A stretch of DNA of 64,000 nucleotides from contig NZ_JACHGV010000009.1 in NCBI RefSeq assembly GCF_014202475.1, positions 186,001 through 250,000 on the forward strand, in the 5' to 3' direction. Made by a program: the position numbers and the translations under genes. The notes beneath the pieces are model-generated. The model ran no database searches, had not been told where the DNA came from, and was given only the letters and a program-made list of their open reading frames with translations. The stretch is from Streptomyces paradoxus (GTDB taxonomy: Bacteria; Actinomycetota; Actinomycetes; Streptomycetales; Streptomycetaceae). Positions 7,987 to 16,653 of the stretch are shown here, piece after piece (the stretch's first letter is position 1; every line of letters starts with the position of its first letter).

Positions 7987-8628
7987 TCAGCCGCCCCACG
8001 CCGGACGGCGCGGATCGTCGGCCCGCACCAGGACGTCCGCCGTCCCCACCGGGTCCGTCTCCCGCTCGTAGCGCTCGAAGGCCGGGAGGGTCCAGTGCTC
8101 GGCCTCGGGGGTGCGGCGGCGCAGGGCGCCCGGGGAGAGGAGGACGTGGACGCTCAGATCGAAGGGGAACCAGTGCCGAAGGAGGAAGGGCCCATGCAGC
8201 AACAGCACGCCGCCGGGCGGGAGTTCGACGTAGGGGCTGCGGGTCGCGCGGTCGGCGGCCGGGTCCCACAGGTCGGGCAGGACGCGGCCGTCGCCGTCCG
8301 CTTCGAGCGGGCCGAACACCTCGCGCCACAGGGCGCCGGTGTCGTACCAGCCGCCGTAGTAGGCCTCGACGTCCTGGTGGCCGTACTCGAGCCGTACGGA
8401 GGCGGGGCGCAGAAAGCCCTCCGTGCCCACGACGAGCGAGGAGCGGCCGCGTACGCGCAGCGCCTCACCGACCCGGTGGGCGAGGTCTCCAGGGCGGGCG
8501 GCGGGGGCGCCGTCGAAGGCGATGCGCGGCCAGGGGCTGCCGTCGGCGGGCTTCAGGTCGAGCAGGCGCTCGGCGAGCAGGTCGCCGAGCCGTTCCCAGG
8601 TGATCGCTTCGAGTCGCACACGGCCCAT
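7987..8628 (-). CDS. uridine kinase-like protein with no recognisable Walker A
   Basis: The product is 213 residues. The overall layout follows the uridine kinase/P-loop kinase family: WPRIAFDGAPAARPGDLA where a P-loop would lie, EYGHQDVEAYYGGWYDTGAL as the substrate region, then LPPGGVLLLHGPFLLRHW and a Walker-B-like strand. The position of the Walker A loop reads GAPAARPGDLA and lacks the GKS/T lysine, so ATP phosphoryl transfer by the usual mechanism looks unlikely. It may be a degenerate kinase with a binding or regulatory role. It is divergent from the DUF2293 gene. Confidence 0.7.
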   Translation of the reverse strand: MGRVRLEAITWERLGDLLAERLLDLKPADGSPWPRIAFDGAPAARPGDLAHRVGEALRVRGRSSLVVGTEGFLRPASVRLEYGHQDVEAYYGGWYDTGALWREVFGPLEADGDGRVLPDLWDPAADRATRSPYVELPPGGVLLLHGPFLLRHWFPFDLSVHVLLSPGALRRRTPEAEHWTLPAFERYERETDPVGTADVLVRADDPRRPAWGG

Positions 8629-8751
8629 GATGCGTCAGGCCGGGGCAGAAGGTGTCCCGCCCGCGGGGGCCGGGAAGAGGTGGCGACCAGACCGCCAGGG
8701 TCCGTCATGTCGTGCGCAGTTCGCGCTGCCGTCAGGGGGAATGAATCCCCT

Positions 8752-9450
8752 ATGGTCCCCCGTTCGACGCTCCCGCCTCTCACCGGACTTCTCGTCTTCC
8801 AGCCCCTCAAGCGGCGGTACTGCGCCGAGTGCCGGCGTGGACCGCTGCCGCTGCTCGTCCTCGAAGACCGGGCCCCACGCTGTCTCGACTGTGCCGATCT
8901 CGGGCATCTGGTGTTCCTGCCGAGCGGCGACACCGCCCTGACGCGCAGATCGCGGGAGGAGAGCACGCTGTCGGCGGTGGTCGTGCGGTTCAACCGGCGC
9001 AAGAGCCGGTACGAGCGGCAGGGCGTTCTGGTCGAGGAGGCGGCGCTCGCGCGGGCCGAGCAGCGGTGCCTCGCGGACGCCGAGGCACGGCGGCGGCGCC
9101 GGGTGCGGGACGCGCGGCGGCGGGCGGCTCAGGACGCCCTGTTCGCCCAGGCGTTCGCGGCGGAGATACGCCGGCTCTTCCCCGGGTGCCCGGCCGCTCG
9201 GGCGCGGGCCATCGCCCTGCACGCCTCGGAGCGGGGCAGCGGACGGGTGGGCCGCAGCGCGGCGGGGCGCGCGCTGACCGAGGGGGCGGTGACGTCGGCG
9301 GTCGTGGCGTCCGTACGGCATCTGGACACGCCGTACGACCGGCTGCTGATGAGCGGCGTGCCCAGGCACGAGGCGCGACGGCGGATCTCGGCTGCGGTGG
9401 CGACGGTGCTGCGGGGGTGGACGGAGGCGGGGCTCGGTTCCACGGGGTGA
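8752..9450 (+). CDS. DUF2293-domain protein
   Basis: The product is about 232 residues. The N-terminal part has two CxxC pairs (YCAEC and RCLDC, residues about 23-46), which could form a zinc ribbon. A highly basic Arg/Ala-rich helical segment follows. The C-terminal third carries the DUF2293 core (GRALTEGAVTSAVVASVRHL, DTPYDRLLMSGVPRHEARRR). The function of this domain is unknown; the zinc ribbon plus basic helix suggests nucleic acid binding. The ATG at 8752 was preferred for the GGGGGA sequence upstream; an in-frame ATG at 8707 is the alternative. Confidence 0.75.
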   Translation: MVPRSTLPPLTGLLVFQPLKRRYCAECRRGPLPLLVLEDRAPRCLDCADLGHLVFLPSGDTALTRRSREESTLSAVVVRFNRRKSRYERQGVLVEEAALARAEQRCLADAEARRRRRVRDARRRAAQDALFAQAFAAEIRRLFPGCPAARARAIALHASERGSGRVGRSAAGRALTEGAVTSAVVASVRHLDTPYDRLLMSGVPRHEARRRISAAVATVLRGWTEAGLGSTG

Positions 9451-9626
9451 CGTGAGAGGCCCCGGGGCATTGGGCCGCCGATCCGACGACTCGGCCGTTC
9501 GACGGCCCGTGGACGTTCGCTTATGGCGCCGCGCCGTACGGCCATGGTCACTGTGCCCGTACGGGAATTCACTAGGGGCGAGGAAGGGTGCCGGGCGGGG
9601 TTCCGGCCAGACGGCGGGAGAGACAG

Positions 9627-10106
9627 ATGATCAGCGGACCGTACTTCGTGCTGACGGTGCTGGGGGTGCTCGGGACCGGCCTGGTGGCCGGGGTGTTCTG
9701 CGGGTTCTCGACCTTCGTGATGCGGGGCCTGGGCATGCTGCCGCCCGCGCAGGGGGTCGCCGCGATGAAGGCGGTCAACGTGGCGGCGGTGACTTTGCCG
9801 TTCATGATCGTGTTCCTGGGGTCGGCCGTGCTGTGCGTGGTGATCGCCGTGGTGACGTTCGTGCTGTGGCCGGCCGAGGGGACGGTGGAGCTGCTGGTGG
9901 GCAGCGCTCTGTATCTGTTCGGGTCGTTCGGGCTGACCATGGTCGCGAACGTGCCGCGCAACGACGCCCTGGCCGAGCTGGAGCCGGGCACCCCGGAGGC
10001 GGCGGCGTACTGGCCGGTGTACCTGCGCGAGTGGACGCTGTGGAACCACGTCCGGACGGCGGCCTCGGCCGGGGCGGCGCTGGCGTACGTGCTGGCGCTC
10101 ACCTGA
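9627..10106 (+). CDS. DUF1772 (anthrone oxygenase-like) membrane protein
   Basis: This 159-residue protein has four predicted membrane helices (about 5-27, 50-75, 80-105 and 135-158). The conserved segments NVPRNDALAEL and VYLREWTLWNHVRT are typical of DUF1772. The family includes cofactor-free anthrone oxygenases in polyketide pathways, but most members, including solitary copies such as this, have no assigned role. The ATG at 9627 is preceded by GGGAGAGAC. No polyketide genes lie nearby. Confidence 0.82.
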   Translation: MISGPYFVLTVLGVLGTGLVAGVFCGFSTFVMRGLGMLPPAQGVAAMKAVNVAAVTLPFMIVFLGSAVLCVVIAVVTFVLWPAEGTVELLVGSALYLFGSFGLTMVANVPRNDALAELEPGTPEAAAYWPVYLREWTLWNHVRTAASAGAALAYVLALT

Positions 10107-10240
10107 CGCCCGTGCCACGCGGCGGACAGGCACCGGCCGGGAGGCGGACGTATCGTGGCGAAAAGAGCGCCGCCGACGAGTGAGAAGAGCGCCGCCCGAC
10201 GACGCACGGCCTGTCACACGCGCACGCAAGGAAGACGGCC

Positions 10241-11731
10241 ATGGCAGATCCCAAGGGTTTCATGACCACGCCCCGCCAGGACTGGCCGCGTCGGCCGGTG
10301 GAGGAACGGGCGCGGGACTGGGACGAGGTCTACGTCCCCGGGGCACTGCTGCCGATCATCAGCAAGCAGGCCGACCGCTGCATGGACTGCGGCATCCCCT
10401 TCTGCCACGACGCCTGCCCGCTGGGCAATCTGATCCCCGAGTGGAACGACCTGGTGTCCAGGGAGGACTGGCGGGCGGCCGCCGACCGGCTGCACGCCAC
10501 GAACAACTTCCCGGAGTTCACCGGCCGGCTCTGCCCCGCGCCGTGCGAGGCGGGATGTGTGCTGGCCATCAACCAGCCGGCCGTCACCATCAAGAACGTC
10601 GAGTGCGCGATCGCCGACCGGGCCTGGGAGGAGGGGTTCGCGCCGCCGAGGCCGCCGGAGCGGCTGTCCGGCAAGACGGTCGCGGTGATCGGTTCGGGCC
10701 CGACCGGGCTGGCCGCGGCGCAGCAGCTGACGAGGGCCGGGCACACGGTCGCCGTGTACGAGCGGGACGACCGGCTCGGCGGGCTGATGCGGTACGGCAT
10801 TCCCGCCTTCAAGATGGAGAAGCACCATCTGGAGCGGCGGCTGGAGCAGATGCGGGCCGAGGGGACGAAGTTCCGGACGTCGACGGCGGTCGGGCGTGAC
10901 ATCGGGGCCGACGAGCTGCGGACCCGCTACGACGCCGTGGTGCTGGCCACGGGAGCGACCGCGTGGCGTGAACTCCCGGTGCCGGGGCGGGAGCTGACGG
11001 GTATTCATCAGGCGATGGAGTACCTGCCGCTGGCCAACCGGGTGCGCGAGGGTGATATGGAGACGTCCCCGCTGTCGGCGGCCGGGAAGCACGTCGTCAT
11101 CGTCGGCGGCGGCGACACCGGGGCGGACTGCCTGGGCACGGCCGTCCGGGAGGGCGCCGCGTCCGTGACCCAGCTGGACATCTACGCGCTGCCGGACGCG
11201 GAGCGCGACGAGGACGCCGAGCCCTGGCCGACGTACCCGATGCGGGTCTACCGGCTGTCCGCCGCCCATGAAGAGGCCCGTGACCTGCGGACCGCCCCGG
11301 TCGCGGACGCGGATGCGCGCCTGTTCGCGGCGTCCACGCTGCGCTTTGACGGCGACGCGCAGGGGCGGGTGCGCTCGCTGCACCTGGTCGAGGTGGACGC
11401 GCGGCGCCGTCCGATGGAAGGCACGGGCCGGACGCTCCCCGCCGACCTCGTGCTGCTCGCCCTCGGCTTCTCCGGGCCCGACCGGGAGGACGGCCTCGTC
11501 GACCAGCTGGAACTGGAGTTGGAGCCGCGCGGGACGATCGCGCGGGACTCCGGGTTCGCCACGAACGTGCCCGGGGTGTTCGCCGCGGGGGACGCGGCCC
11601 GGGGGCAGTCGCTCATCGTGTGGGCGATCGCCGAGGGGCGGGCGGTGGCGGCGGCCGTCGACCGTCATCTCACGGGCAGTGCCCGGCTGCCGGCACCGAT
11701 CGGGCCGTACGACCGGCCCATGGCGGTGTAG
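10241..11731 (+). CDS. gltD: glutamate synthase small subunit-type oxidoreductase (GltD), without gltB
   Basis: The product is 496 residues. The N-terminus has the two cysteine clusters that hold [4Fe-4S] centres in GltD (CMDCGIPFCHDACPLG from residue 47, CPAPCEAGC from 98). An FAD-binding GSGPTGLAAAQQL (about 149) and an NADPH-binding GGGDTGADCLG (about 288) follow, with AGDAARGQSLIVWAIAEG near the end. In GOGAT this subunit passes NADPH electrons to GltB for glutamine-dependent glutamate synthesis. No large subunit lies within the window, so it may serve a gltB elsewhere or act as an independent NADPH oxidoreductase of the same fold. The ATG at 10241 follows AAGGAAGACGGCC. Confidence 0.88.
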   Translation: MADPKGFMTTPRQDWPRRPVEERARDWDEVYVPGALLPIISKQADRCMDCGIPFCHDACPLGNLIPEWNDLVSREDWRAAADRLHATNNFPEFTGRLCPAPCEAGCVLAINQPAVTIKNVECAIADRAWEEGFAPPRPPERLSGKTVAVIGSGPTGLAAAQQLTRAGHTVAVYERDDRLGGLMRYGIPAFKMEKHHLERRLEQMRAEGTKFRTSTAVGRDIGADELRTRYDAVVLATGATAWRELPVPGRELTGIHQAMEYLPLANRVREGDMETSPLSAAGKHVVIVGGGDTGADCLGTAVREGAASVTQLDIYALPDAERDEDAEPWPTYPMRVYRLSAAHEEARDLRTAPVADADARLFAASTLRFDGDAQGRVRSLHLVEVDARRRPMEGTGRTLPADLVLLALGFSGPDREDGLVDQLELELEPRGTIARDSGFATNVPGVFAAGDAARGQSLIVWAIAEGRAVAAAVDRHLTGSARLPAPIGPYDRPMAV

Positions 11732-11757
11732 CGCCCGGCCGCCGGGTCTCCCGGACG

Positions 11758-12243
11758 TCAGCGCTCGTCCGTCCCCGCGACCTTCCCCGTCGACAGCGCC
11801 ACCCGGTTCCATGTGTTGATCGTGCAGATCAGGGCGAGCACCTGGGCCAGTTCCCGCTCGTCGAACAGTGCGGCGGCCCGAGCGTAGACGTCGTCCGGAA
11901 CGCCGGCGTCGGCGACGAGGGTCACCGCGTCGGTGAGGGCGAGAGCCGCCTGCTCCCGCTCGGTGAAGAAGTGACGGGCCTCGCGCCACACGGCGACCAT
12001 GTGCAGCCGGTCCTCGCTCTCGCCGGCCTTGCGGGCGTCGCCCGTGTGCATGTGCAGGCAGTAGGCGCAGTGGTTGAGGTGCGAGGAGCGGATCTGGATC
12101 AGCTCGACGAGGGCCGGGTCGATGCCCTCACGGGCGGCGGCGTCGAAGGCGACGAGGGCCCGGAAGGCCTTCGGGGCCGACGCGCCGAACTCCAGCCGGG
12201 CGGATGTCGCGTGGGTGCTGCTCGTGTTCGTGGTCGTCGTCAT
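11758..12243 (-). CDS. carboxymuconolactone decarboxylase/AhpD-like protein
   Basis: The product is 161 residues and all-helical. It contains the AhpD-type redox pair in NHCAYCLHMHTGDARK, with a CxxC separated by Ala-Tyr and followed by the conserved His. Many members act as alkyl hydroperoxidases or as redox adaptors. The conserved LALTDAVTLVAD and INTWNRVAL segments are also present. It is divergent from a MocR regulator with only 47 bases between the two start codons, so the regulator very likely controls it. Confidence 0.88.
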   Translation of the reverse strand: MTTTTNTSSTHATSARLEFGASAPKAFRALVAFDAAAREGIDPALVELIQIRSSHLNHCAYCLHMHTGDARKAGESEDRLHMVAVWREARHFFTEREQAALALTDAVTLVADAGVPDDVYARAAALFDERELAQVLALICTINTWNRVALSTGKVAGTDER

Positions 12244-12290
12244 GCCCTTCAACCTACGAGCCGGAAAGACCCGCTGTAGGGTGCATTTCC

Positions 12291-13703
12291 ATGGGGACAT
12301 CGTGGGTCAATTCCGCGGAGCGGATCGGGTCCGACCTGCATCTGGAGCTGACCGGGCCGGGCGGCCGGCGGGCGGCGCTGATCAGGGCCCTGCGCGAGGC
12401 CGTACGCAGCGGACGGCTCGCTCCGGGCACGCGGCTGCCGCCGTACCGCTCGCTCGCGGCGGACCTCGGCGTCGCCCGCAACACGGTGGCGGACGCGTAC
12501 GCGGAGCTCGTCGCGGAGGGCTGGCTCACCGCCCGGCAGGGCTCCGGCACCCGGGTCGCGGAGCGCGCCGAGCCGCTGCGGCCCGCCGCTCGCGTGCCCA
12601 AGAAGGCACCGCCGCGCGCGCGTGGCCCCCGGCACGATCTGACGCAGGGCACGCCGGACGTCTCGGCGTTCCCGCGCACCGCCTGGCTGGCCTCCTACCG
12701 GCGGGCCCTGCAGCAGGCGCCCAACGAGGTGTTCGGGCCGGGCGACCCCGCCGGCCGGCCGGAACTGCGGGAGGCACTCACGGAGTACCTGGCACGCGCG
12801 CGTGGCGTGCGGACCGAGCCGGGCCGGATCGTGATCTGCTCCGGCTTCGCGCACGCACTGCGGCTGCTGTTCGGCGGCGGCGTCCTGCGCGGCCCCCTGG
12901 CGGTGGAGGCGTACGGGCTCGGGTTCCACCGGCAGGTCCTGGCCGCGGCCGGGGTGCGGACGGTACCGCTCCCCCTCGACGAACACGGCGCGCGGATCGA
13001 CCGGTTGGCGCGCGAGCGGGCCGTGCTGCTCACGCCGGCGCACCAGTTCCCGACCGGCGGCCCGCTGCACCCCACGCGCCGGACCGCAGTGATCGACTGG
13101 GCACGCGCGCGTGACGGGCTGGTCCTGGAGGACGACTACGACGGGGAGTTCCGCTACGACCGCAAGCCGGTCGGCGCCGTCCAGGGGCTCGACCCCGAGC
13201 GCGTGATCCACATCGGCTCGGTCAGCAAGAGCCTGTCGCCGGCGGTGCGGCTGGGCTGGATGGTCCTCCCGGAGCGGTACGTGGACGCGGTCCTGGCCGT
13301 CAAGGGAGAGCGCGAGGCGTGGGCGAGCGTCCTCGACCAGCTGAGCCTCGCGGACTTCATCGCTTCGGGATCGTACGACCGTCACGTACGCCGGATGCGG
13401 CAGCGCTACCGCGGCCGCCGGGACCGGCTCGTCGCGGCGCTCGCCGAGCACGCACCGCACATCGAGGTCACCGGCGTCGCGGCCGGGCTGCACGCCGTGC
13501 TGCGGCTGCCGCCGGGAACCGAGGCGTCCGCGGTCAAGGCCGCCGCCTGGCAGGGCATCGCCCTCGACGGCCTCGCCGCGTTCCGGCACCCGGACACGGA
13601 CATGCCGGTCGGTGACGGGCTCGTCGTGGGGTATGCGACCCCCTCCGAGCACGCCTACGGGCCGGCCCTGGAGGCACTGCGCGGTGCGCTGCCGCCGCCA
13701 TGA
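12291..13703 (+). CDS. MocR/PdxR-type regulator: GntR winged helix fused to an aminotransferase fold
   Basis: The product is 470 residues. An N-terminal GntR winged helix (about 25-95; RLPPYRSLAADLGVARNTVA) is joined by an Ala/Arg linker to a fold-type I aminotransferase domain. The PLP lysine lies in HIGSVSKSLSPAVRLGW (about residue 313), and the PLP-binding DDYDGEFRYDRKP is intact. MocR proteins use PLP or an amino-acid adduct as effector. No pdxS/T genes are adjacent; the only near neighbour is the divergent AhpD-like gene, which is the probable target. The ATG at 12291 fits the usual start just before the winged helix; an upstream in-frame extension overlaps the divergent gene. Confidence 0.88.
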   Translation: MGTSWVNSAERIGSDLHLELTGPGGRRAALIRALREAVRSGRLAPGTRLPPYRSLAADLGVARNTVADAYAELVAEGWLTARQGSGTRVAERAEPLRPAARVPKKAPPRARGPRHDLTQGTPDVSAFPRTAWLASYRRALQQAPNEVFGPGDPAGRPELREALTEYLARARGVRTEPGRIVICSGFAHALRLLFGGGVLRGPLAVEAYGLGFHRQVLAAAGVRTVPLPLDEHGARIDRLARERAVLLTPAHQFPTGGPLHPTRRTAVIDWARARDGLVLEDDYDGEFRYDRKPVGAVQGLDPERVIHIGSVSKSLSPAVRLGWMVLPERYVDAVLAVKGEREAWASVLDQLSLADFIASGSYDRHVRRMRQRYRGRRDRLVAALAEHAPHIEVTGVAAGLHAVLRLPPGTEASAVKAAAWQGIALDGLAAFRHPDTDMPVGDGLVVGYATPSEHAYGPALEALRGALPPP

Positions 13704-13726
13704 CCGACCCGGGGGCTCCGTGAGTG

Positions 13727-14539
13727 CTACGGCTTGCGCCCCACCGCCCCGTACCCCGGGATCACTCCGTCGTCCTGCCCAGGCACGGGCTCGCCCAGCT
13801 CGGGGTGCCAGCGGTGGGGCACCTCGACACCGGGCTCGACGAGGTCGAGGCCGTCGAAGAAGCGGGTGAACTCCTCGCGGGAGCGCAGGGCCAGGGTGAC
13901 GCCGGCGGCGCGCAGCTTCTCGGTGGCCGCCTTCGACTCCTCCGGGGTGAAGTCGGCGGTCGCGTGGGTCATCACCAGGTGGCTGCCGGAGGGCAGTTCG
14001 GCGAGCAGCCGCCGGACCAGGTCGTGGGCGCCGTCCTCGTCGGGGACGAAGTGCAGCAGCGCGACGAGCGACAGTGCGACGGGCCGGGTGAGGTCCAGGA
14101 CCTTCCTCGCGCCCTCCAGGATGGCGTCCGGGTCGCGCACGTCGGCCTGGAGATACTCGGTCGCGCCCTCGTCCGTGCCGCGCAGCAGGGCCGCCGCGTG
14201 GGCCAGGACGATGGGGTCGTTGTCGCAGTAGACGACCCGGGCGCCGGGCGCGGTCTCCTGGGCGATCTGATGGAGGTTGGGCTCGGTCGGGATTCCGGTG
14301 CCGATGTCCAGGAACTGCCGTACGCCACTGCCGGCCAGCCAGCGTGTGGCCCGGTGCATGAACGCGCGGTTGACCCGGGCCATCACCGGCACCCGCGGGT
14401 CGAGGGTGAGCATCTGCCGGCCCATCGCCTCGTCGACCGGGTAGTTGTCCTTGCCTCCGAGGTACCAGTCGTACATCCGCGCGGGATGGGGTCTGGTCGT
14501 GTCGATCTGGACGGCCGACGTGGGGTCCTGCCCGGTCAT
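13727..14539 (-). CDS. SAM-dependent methyltransferase of the actinomycete PF04672 (DUF574) type
   Basis: The product is 270 residues. The family hallmark RMYDWYLGGKDNYPVDE is near the N-terminus, followed by QFLDIGTGIPTEPNLHQIA (motif I), VVYCDNDPIVLAHA and the HFVPDEDGAHDLVRRL region. Streptomyces genomes carry many paralogues; a few act in natural-product pathways and the substrates of most are unknown. The ATG at 14539 has GGAG seven bases upstream. It lies directly after the DUF397/XRE pair, read in the same direction. Confidence 0.87.
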   Translation of the reverse strand: MTGQDPTSAVQIDTTRPHPARMYDWYLGGKDNYPVDEAMGRQMLTLDPRVPVMARVNRAFMHRATRWLAGSGVRQFLDIGTGIPTEPNLHQIAQETAPGARVVYCDNDPIVLAHAAALLRGTDEGATEYLQADVRDPDAILEGARKVLDLTRPVALSLVALLHFVPDEDGAHDLVRRLLAELPSGSHLVMTHATADFTPEESKAATEKLRAAGVTLALRSREEFTRFFDGLDLVEPGVEVPHRWHPELGEPVPGQDDGVIPGYGAVGRKP

Positions 14540-14619
14540 GAGGCACTCCGTAAGGCGCAAGGTGTGGTCAATTCAGCACCAGATTAGGAGAGTTGAGGCC
14601 AGAAAACGGCACGTACGCA

Positions 14620-14874
14620 TCAGGACAGCAGGAAGTCCGCCTCCCCCGACTTCGCCCCCTCGATGAAGGCCGTCATCTCGTCGGTGGTGTAGATCAGCGC
14701 CGGGCCGTCGGGGTCGGTGGACTGACGGAGGGCGATCCGGCCGTCGGCGAGCTTCATCGCCTCCAGGCAGTTGCCTCCGTTCCCGCCGCTCCACGGCTTG
14801 TGCCAGCCTTCGCTGCCCAAGTCACGCGCGGGCATGCCGTTGTAGACGTGTTTGCGCGGCTTGATGCGATCCAT
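14620..14874 (-). CDS. DUF397 small protein
   Basis: The product is 84 residues with the DUF397 core: WHKPWSGGNGGNCLEAMKLADG, then a strand-rich half ending in FIEGAKSGEADFLLS. Members are typically encoded directly after an XRE/DUF5753 regulator and behave as its partner, sometimes described as an antitoxin-like or AbaA-type developmental module. Here the start codon directly follows the stop of the upstream regulator with no gap, so co-translation is likely. Confidence 0.92.
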   Translation of the reverse strand: MDRIKPRKHVYNGMPARDLGSEGWHKPWSGGNGGNCLEAMKLADGRIALRQSTDPDGPALIYTTDEMTAFIEGAKSGEADFLLS

Positions 14875-15735
14875 TCACAGCTCCTTGCGGAGATCCCGGA
14901 GGATCTCCTTCGTGCGATGTGCCGTAGCGGCCTGCGCCGCCATGCGGTCCATGACCTCCAGGTGGGTCGCCACCTCGGTGCGCGCGTCGAGATAGACCGC
15001 GCCGGTCAGGTACTCGCTGTAGACCATGTCCGGAAGTTCGGGCACGGCGAATCGGAACAGCACGAACGGCCCGTAGGTCCCCGGGTGCGGCCCATTGGCG
15101 AACGGGGCGATCTGCAGCGTCACGTTGGGCAGCTGCGTGGCGTCGAGCAGCTTGTCGATCTGGGCACGCATCACCTCGGGGCCGCCGGCCGGGCGACGCA
15201 GCGCGGTCTCGTCCATCACGACCCACAGCCGGGGCGCGTCCTCGCGGGTGAGCAGGTCCTGGCGCCGCATGCGCAGGGCGACATGGCGCTCGATGTCCTC
15301 GGGCCGGGTCTGGCCGATGGCGCCCGACCGGAGCACCCCGCGCGCGTAATCCTCGGTCTGCAGCAGCCCGGGGACGAAGTGGGGCTCGTAACTGCGGATG
15401 ACGCTCGCCGCGCCCTCCAGGCTCACGTACATCGAGAACCAGCCGGGCAGGATGTCGTGGAAACGCTGCCACCAGCCGGGCCGGTTGGCCTCCTCGGCCA
15501 GCCGGACGAAGGCCTCGGCCTCCTCGTCGGAGATTCCGTAGGCCTTGAGGAGCAGTTGCAGATACGGGATTTTGAGGGCGACCTCGGCCATCTCCATACG
15601 GCGGACCGTGGCGGGGGCGACACGGAGGATGCGCGCGGCCTCCTCACGCTTCATGCCCGCGCGTTCCCGCAGGTCCAACAGGCGTCGGCCGAGCACGACC
15701 TGACCGACCGTCGGTGCGGACCGCGGTTCACTCAC
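14875..15735 (-). CDS. XRE-family regulator with C-terminal DUF5753 domain
   Basis: The product is 286 residues. An N-terminal helix-turn-helix (about 12-65; GMKREEAARILRVAPATVRR) is followed by DUF5753 (about 85-275), with SYEPHFVPGLLQTEDYARGV and the conserved PEDIERHVALRMRRQ. These are the WhiJ-like regulators that accompany DUF397 partners in Streptomyces and affect development or antibiotic production. The GTG at 15735 follows GGAGGTGGAGC. It is divergent from an ATP-binding protein gene, and a perfect 15-base palindrome lies between the two. Confidence 0.92.
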   Translation of the reverse strand: MSEPRSAPTVGQVVLGRRLLDLRERAGMKREEAARILRVAPATVRRMEMAEVALKIPYLQLLLKAYGISDEEAEAFVRLAEEANRPGWWQRFHDILPGWFSMYVSLEGAASVIRSYEPHFVPGLLQTEDYARGVLRSGAIGQTRPEDIERHVALRMRRQDLLTREDAPRLWVVMDETALRRPAGGPEVMRAQIDKLLDATQLPNVTLQIAPFANGPHPGTYGPFVLFRFAVPELPDMVYSEYLTGAVYLDARTEVATHLEVMDRMAAQAATAHRTKEILRDLRKEL

Positions 15736-15927
15736 GCTCCACCTCCACGAAGAGTTCTGACGAGCCGGCCACAAAGGAACGCTGACAGCCCGGCGGCGCC
15801 ATTCGAGGACCTTTTCGAAGAGCTGATCCGAACAAACGTTTCGAACGAACCTTCGACGATCTCAACTGGCGCCGCGCGGGGTGCTGTTGCGAGCAGTGTG
15901 CCACGGCCTTCCAGACCGTCACACAGC

Positions 15928-15962
15928 ACTCTGCAATTTTCAGAGTGACACTTGCCAAGTGT
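15928..15962. promoter_or_regulatory. palindromic elements between the XRE regulator and the ATP-binding protein
   Basis: Two inverted repeats lie side by side: ACTCTG-N7-CAGAGT (15928-15946) and the perfect ACACTTG-C-CAAGTGT (15948-15962). The second sits at the start of the rightward gene, near possible GTG and TTG starts. The position suggests an operator for the adjacent XRE regulator. Confidence 0.55.
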
Positions 15963-15987
15963 TCACGCCGGGGCGATAGTGGCAAGC

Positions 15988-16653
15988 GTGATTCCGTCCG
16001 CGCCCTTAGGAACAGACGCCGCCGCAGGCCCTCCCGGGCTTGGCGCCGCCACGGAAGAGGCCTCCCTCGGGGCCGCTGCCGGGCGCCGGTTCCGTTTCGA
16101 GCTGGCCGCACATTCGGGTTCTCCCGCGCAGGCCAGACGCCTGACGCGGGCCCGGCTGACCGGCTGGTCGGTGGGCGAGGACACGTGCGACAGCGCCGCC
16201 CTGGTGGTTTCCGAACTGGTCACCAACGCCATCGTGCACACGGCGAGCACCCACATAGTGTGCGAGCTGCACGACGGTGACGACCTCGTGCGAATAGCCG
16301 TGCGCGACGAGGGCTGCGCCCCGGGCCAGCCCCACGCCGCCAGCCGGACCCGGCCCGAGGAGGAGCACGGGAGGGGACTGCTTCTCGTCGACGCCCTCTG
16401 CCATTCCTGGGGTGCCCAGGAGGACGGCCCCGGGCTGCTGGTCTGGGCGGAGCTGCCGCGCACGGCGGACACCCCGAACGATCCGGCCGAGCCCCGCGCC
16501 GACCTGGGCTGGGGCGCCCGCCCCAAGCGCGGCCCGTCCGACGATCCATCCGACGACCCGGACGACGGGGACGGGCCCCGCCAGGCACGCCATACGCGGG
16601 ACGCCCCGGAGGTTCCCGCGCAGGCGCGCCGCCGAGAGCAGGGGCACGCATGA
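15988..16653 (+). CDS. RsbW-like ATP-binding protein (HATPase_c_2)
   Basis: The product is about 221 residues. Residues 20-150 form a GHKL ATPase fold of the anti-sigma-factor type. The N-box is ALVVSELVTNAIVHT, and the G-boxes appear as VRDEGCAPGQP and HGRGLLLVDALCHSWG. The C-terminal 70 residues are acidic, Pro/Asp-rich and probably disordered. Such proteins are common beside XRE/DUF397 pairs and may act as serine kinases on anti-anti-sigma factors. The start is uncertain: GTG at 15988 is given, with TTG 15952 or GTG 15961/15979 as alternatives that would place the palindrome inside the gene. It overlaps the next gene by ATGA. Confidence 0.8.
   Translation: MIPSAPLGTDAAAGPPGLGAATEEASLGAAAGRRFRFELAAHSGSPAQARRLTRARLTGWSVGEDTCDSAALVVSELVTNAIVHTASTHIVCELHDGDDLVRIAVRDEGCAPGQPHAASRTRPEEEHGRGLLLVDALCHSWGAQEDGPGLLVWAELPRTADTPNDPAEPRADLGWGARPKRGPSDDPSDDPDDGDGPRQARHTRDAPEVPAQARRREQGHA

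Noticed and set aside
6110..8329. A 739-residue minus-strand frame
   Set aside because: It runs through corA and the CBS gene in antisense or alternate frames, and has no protein-like features.
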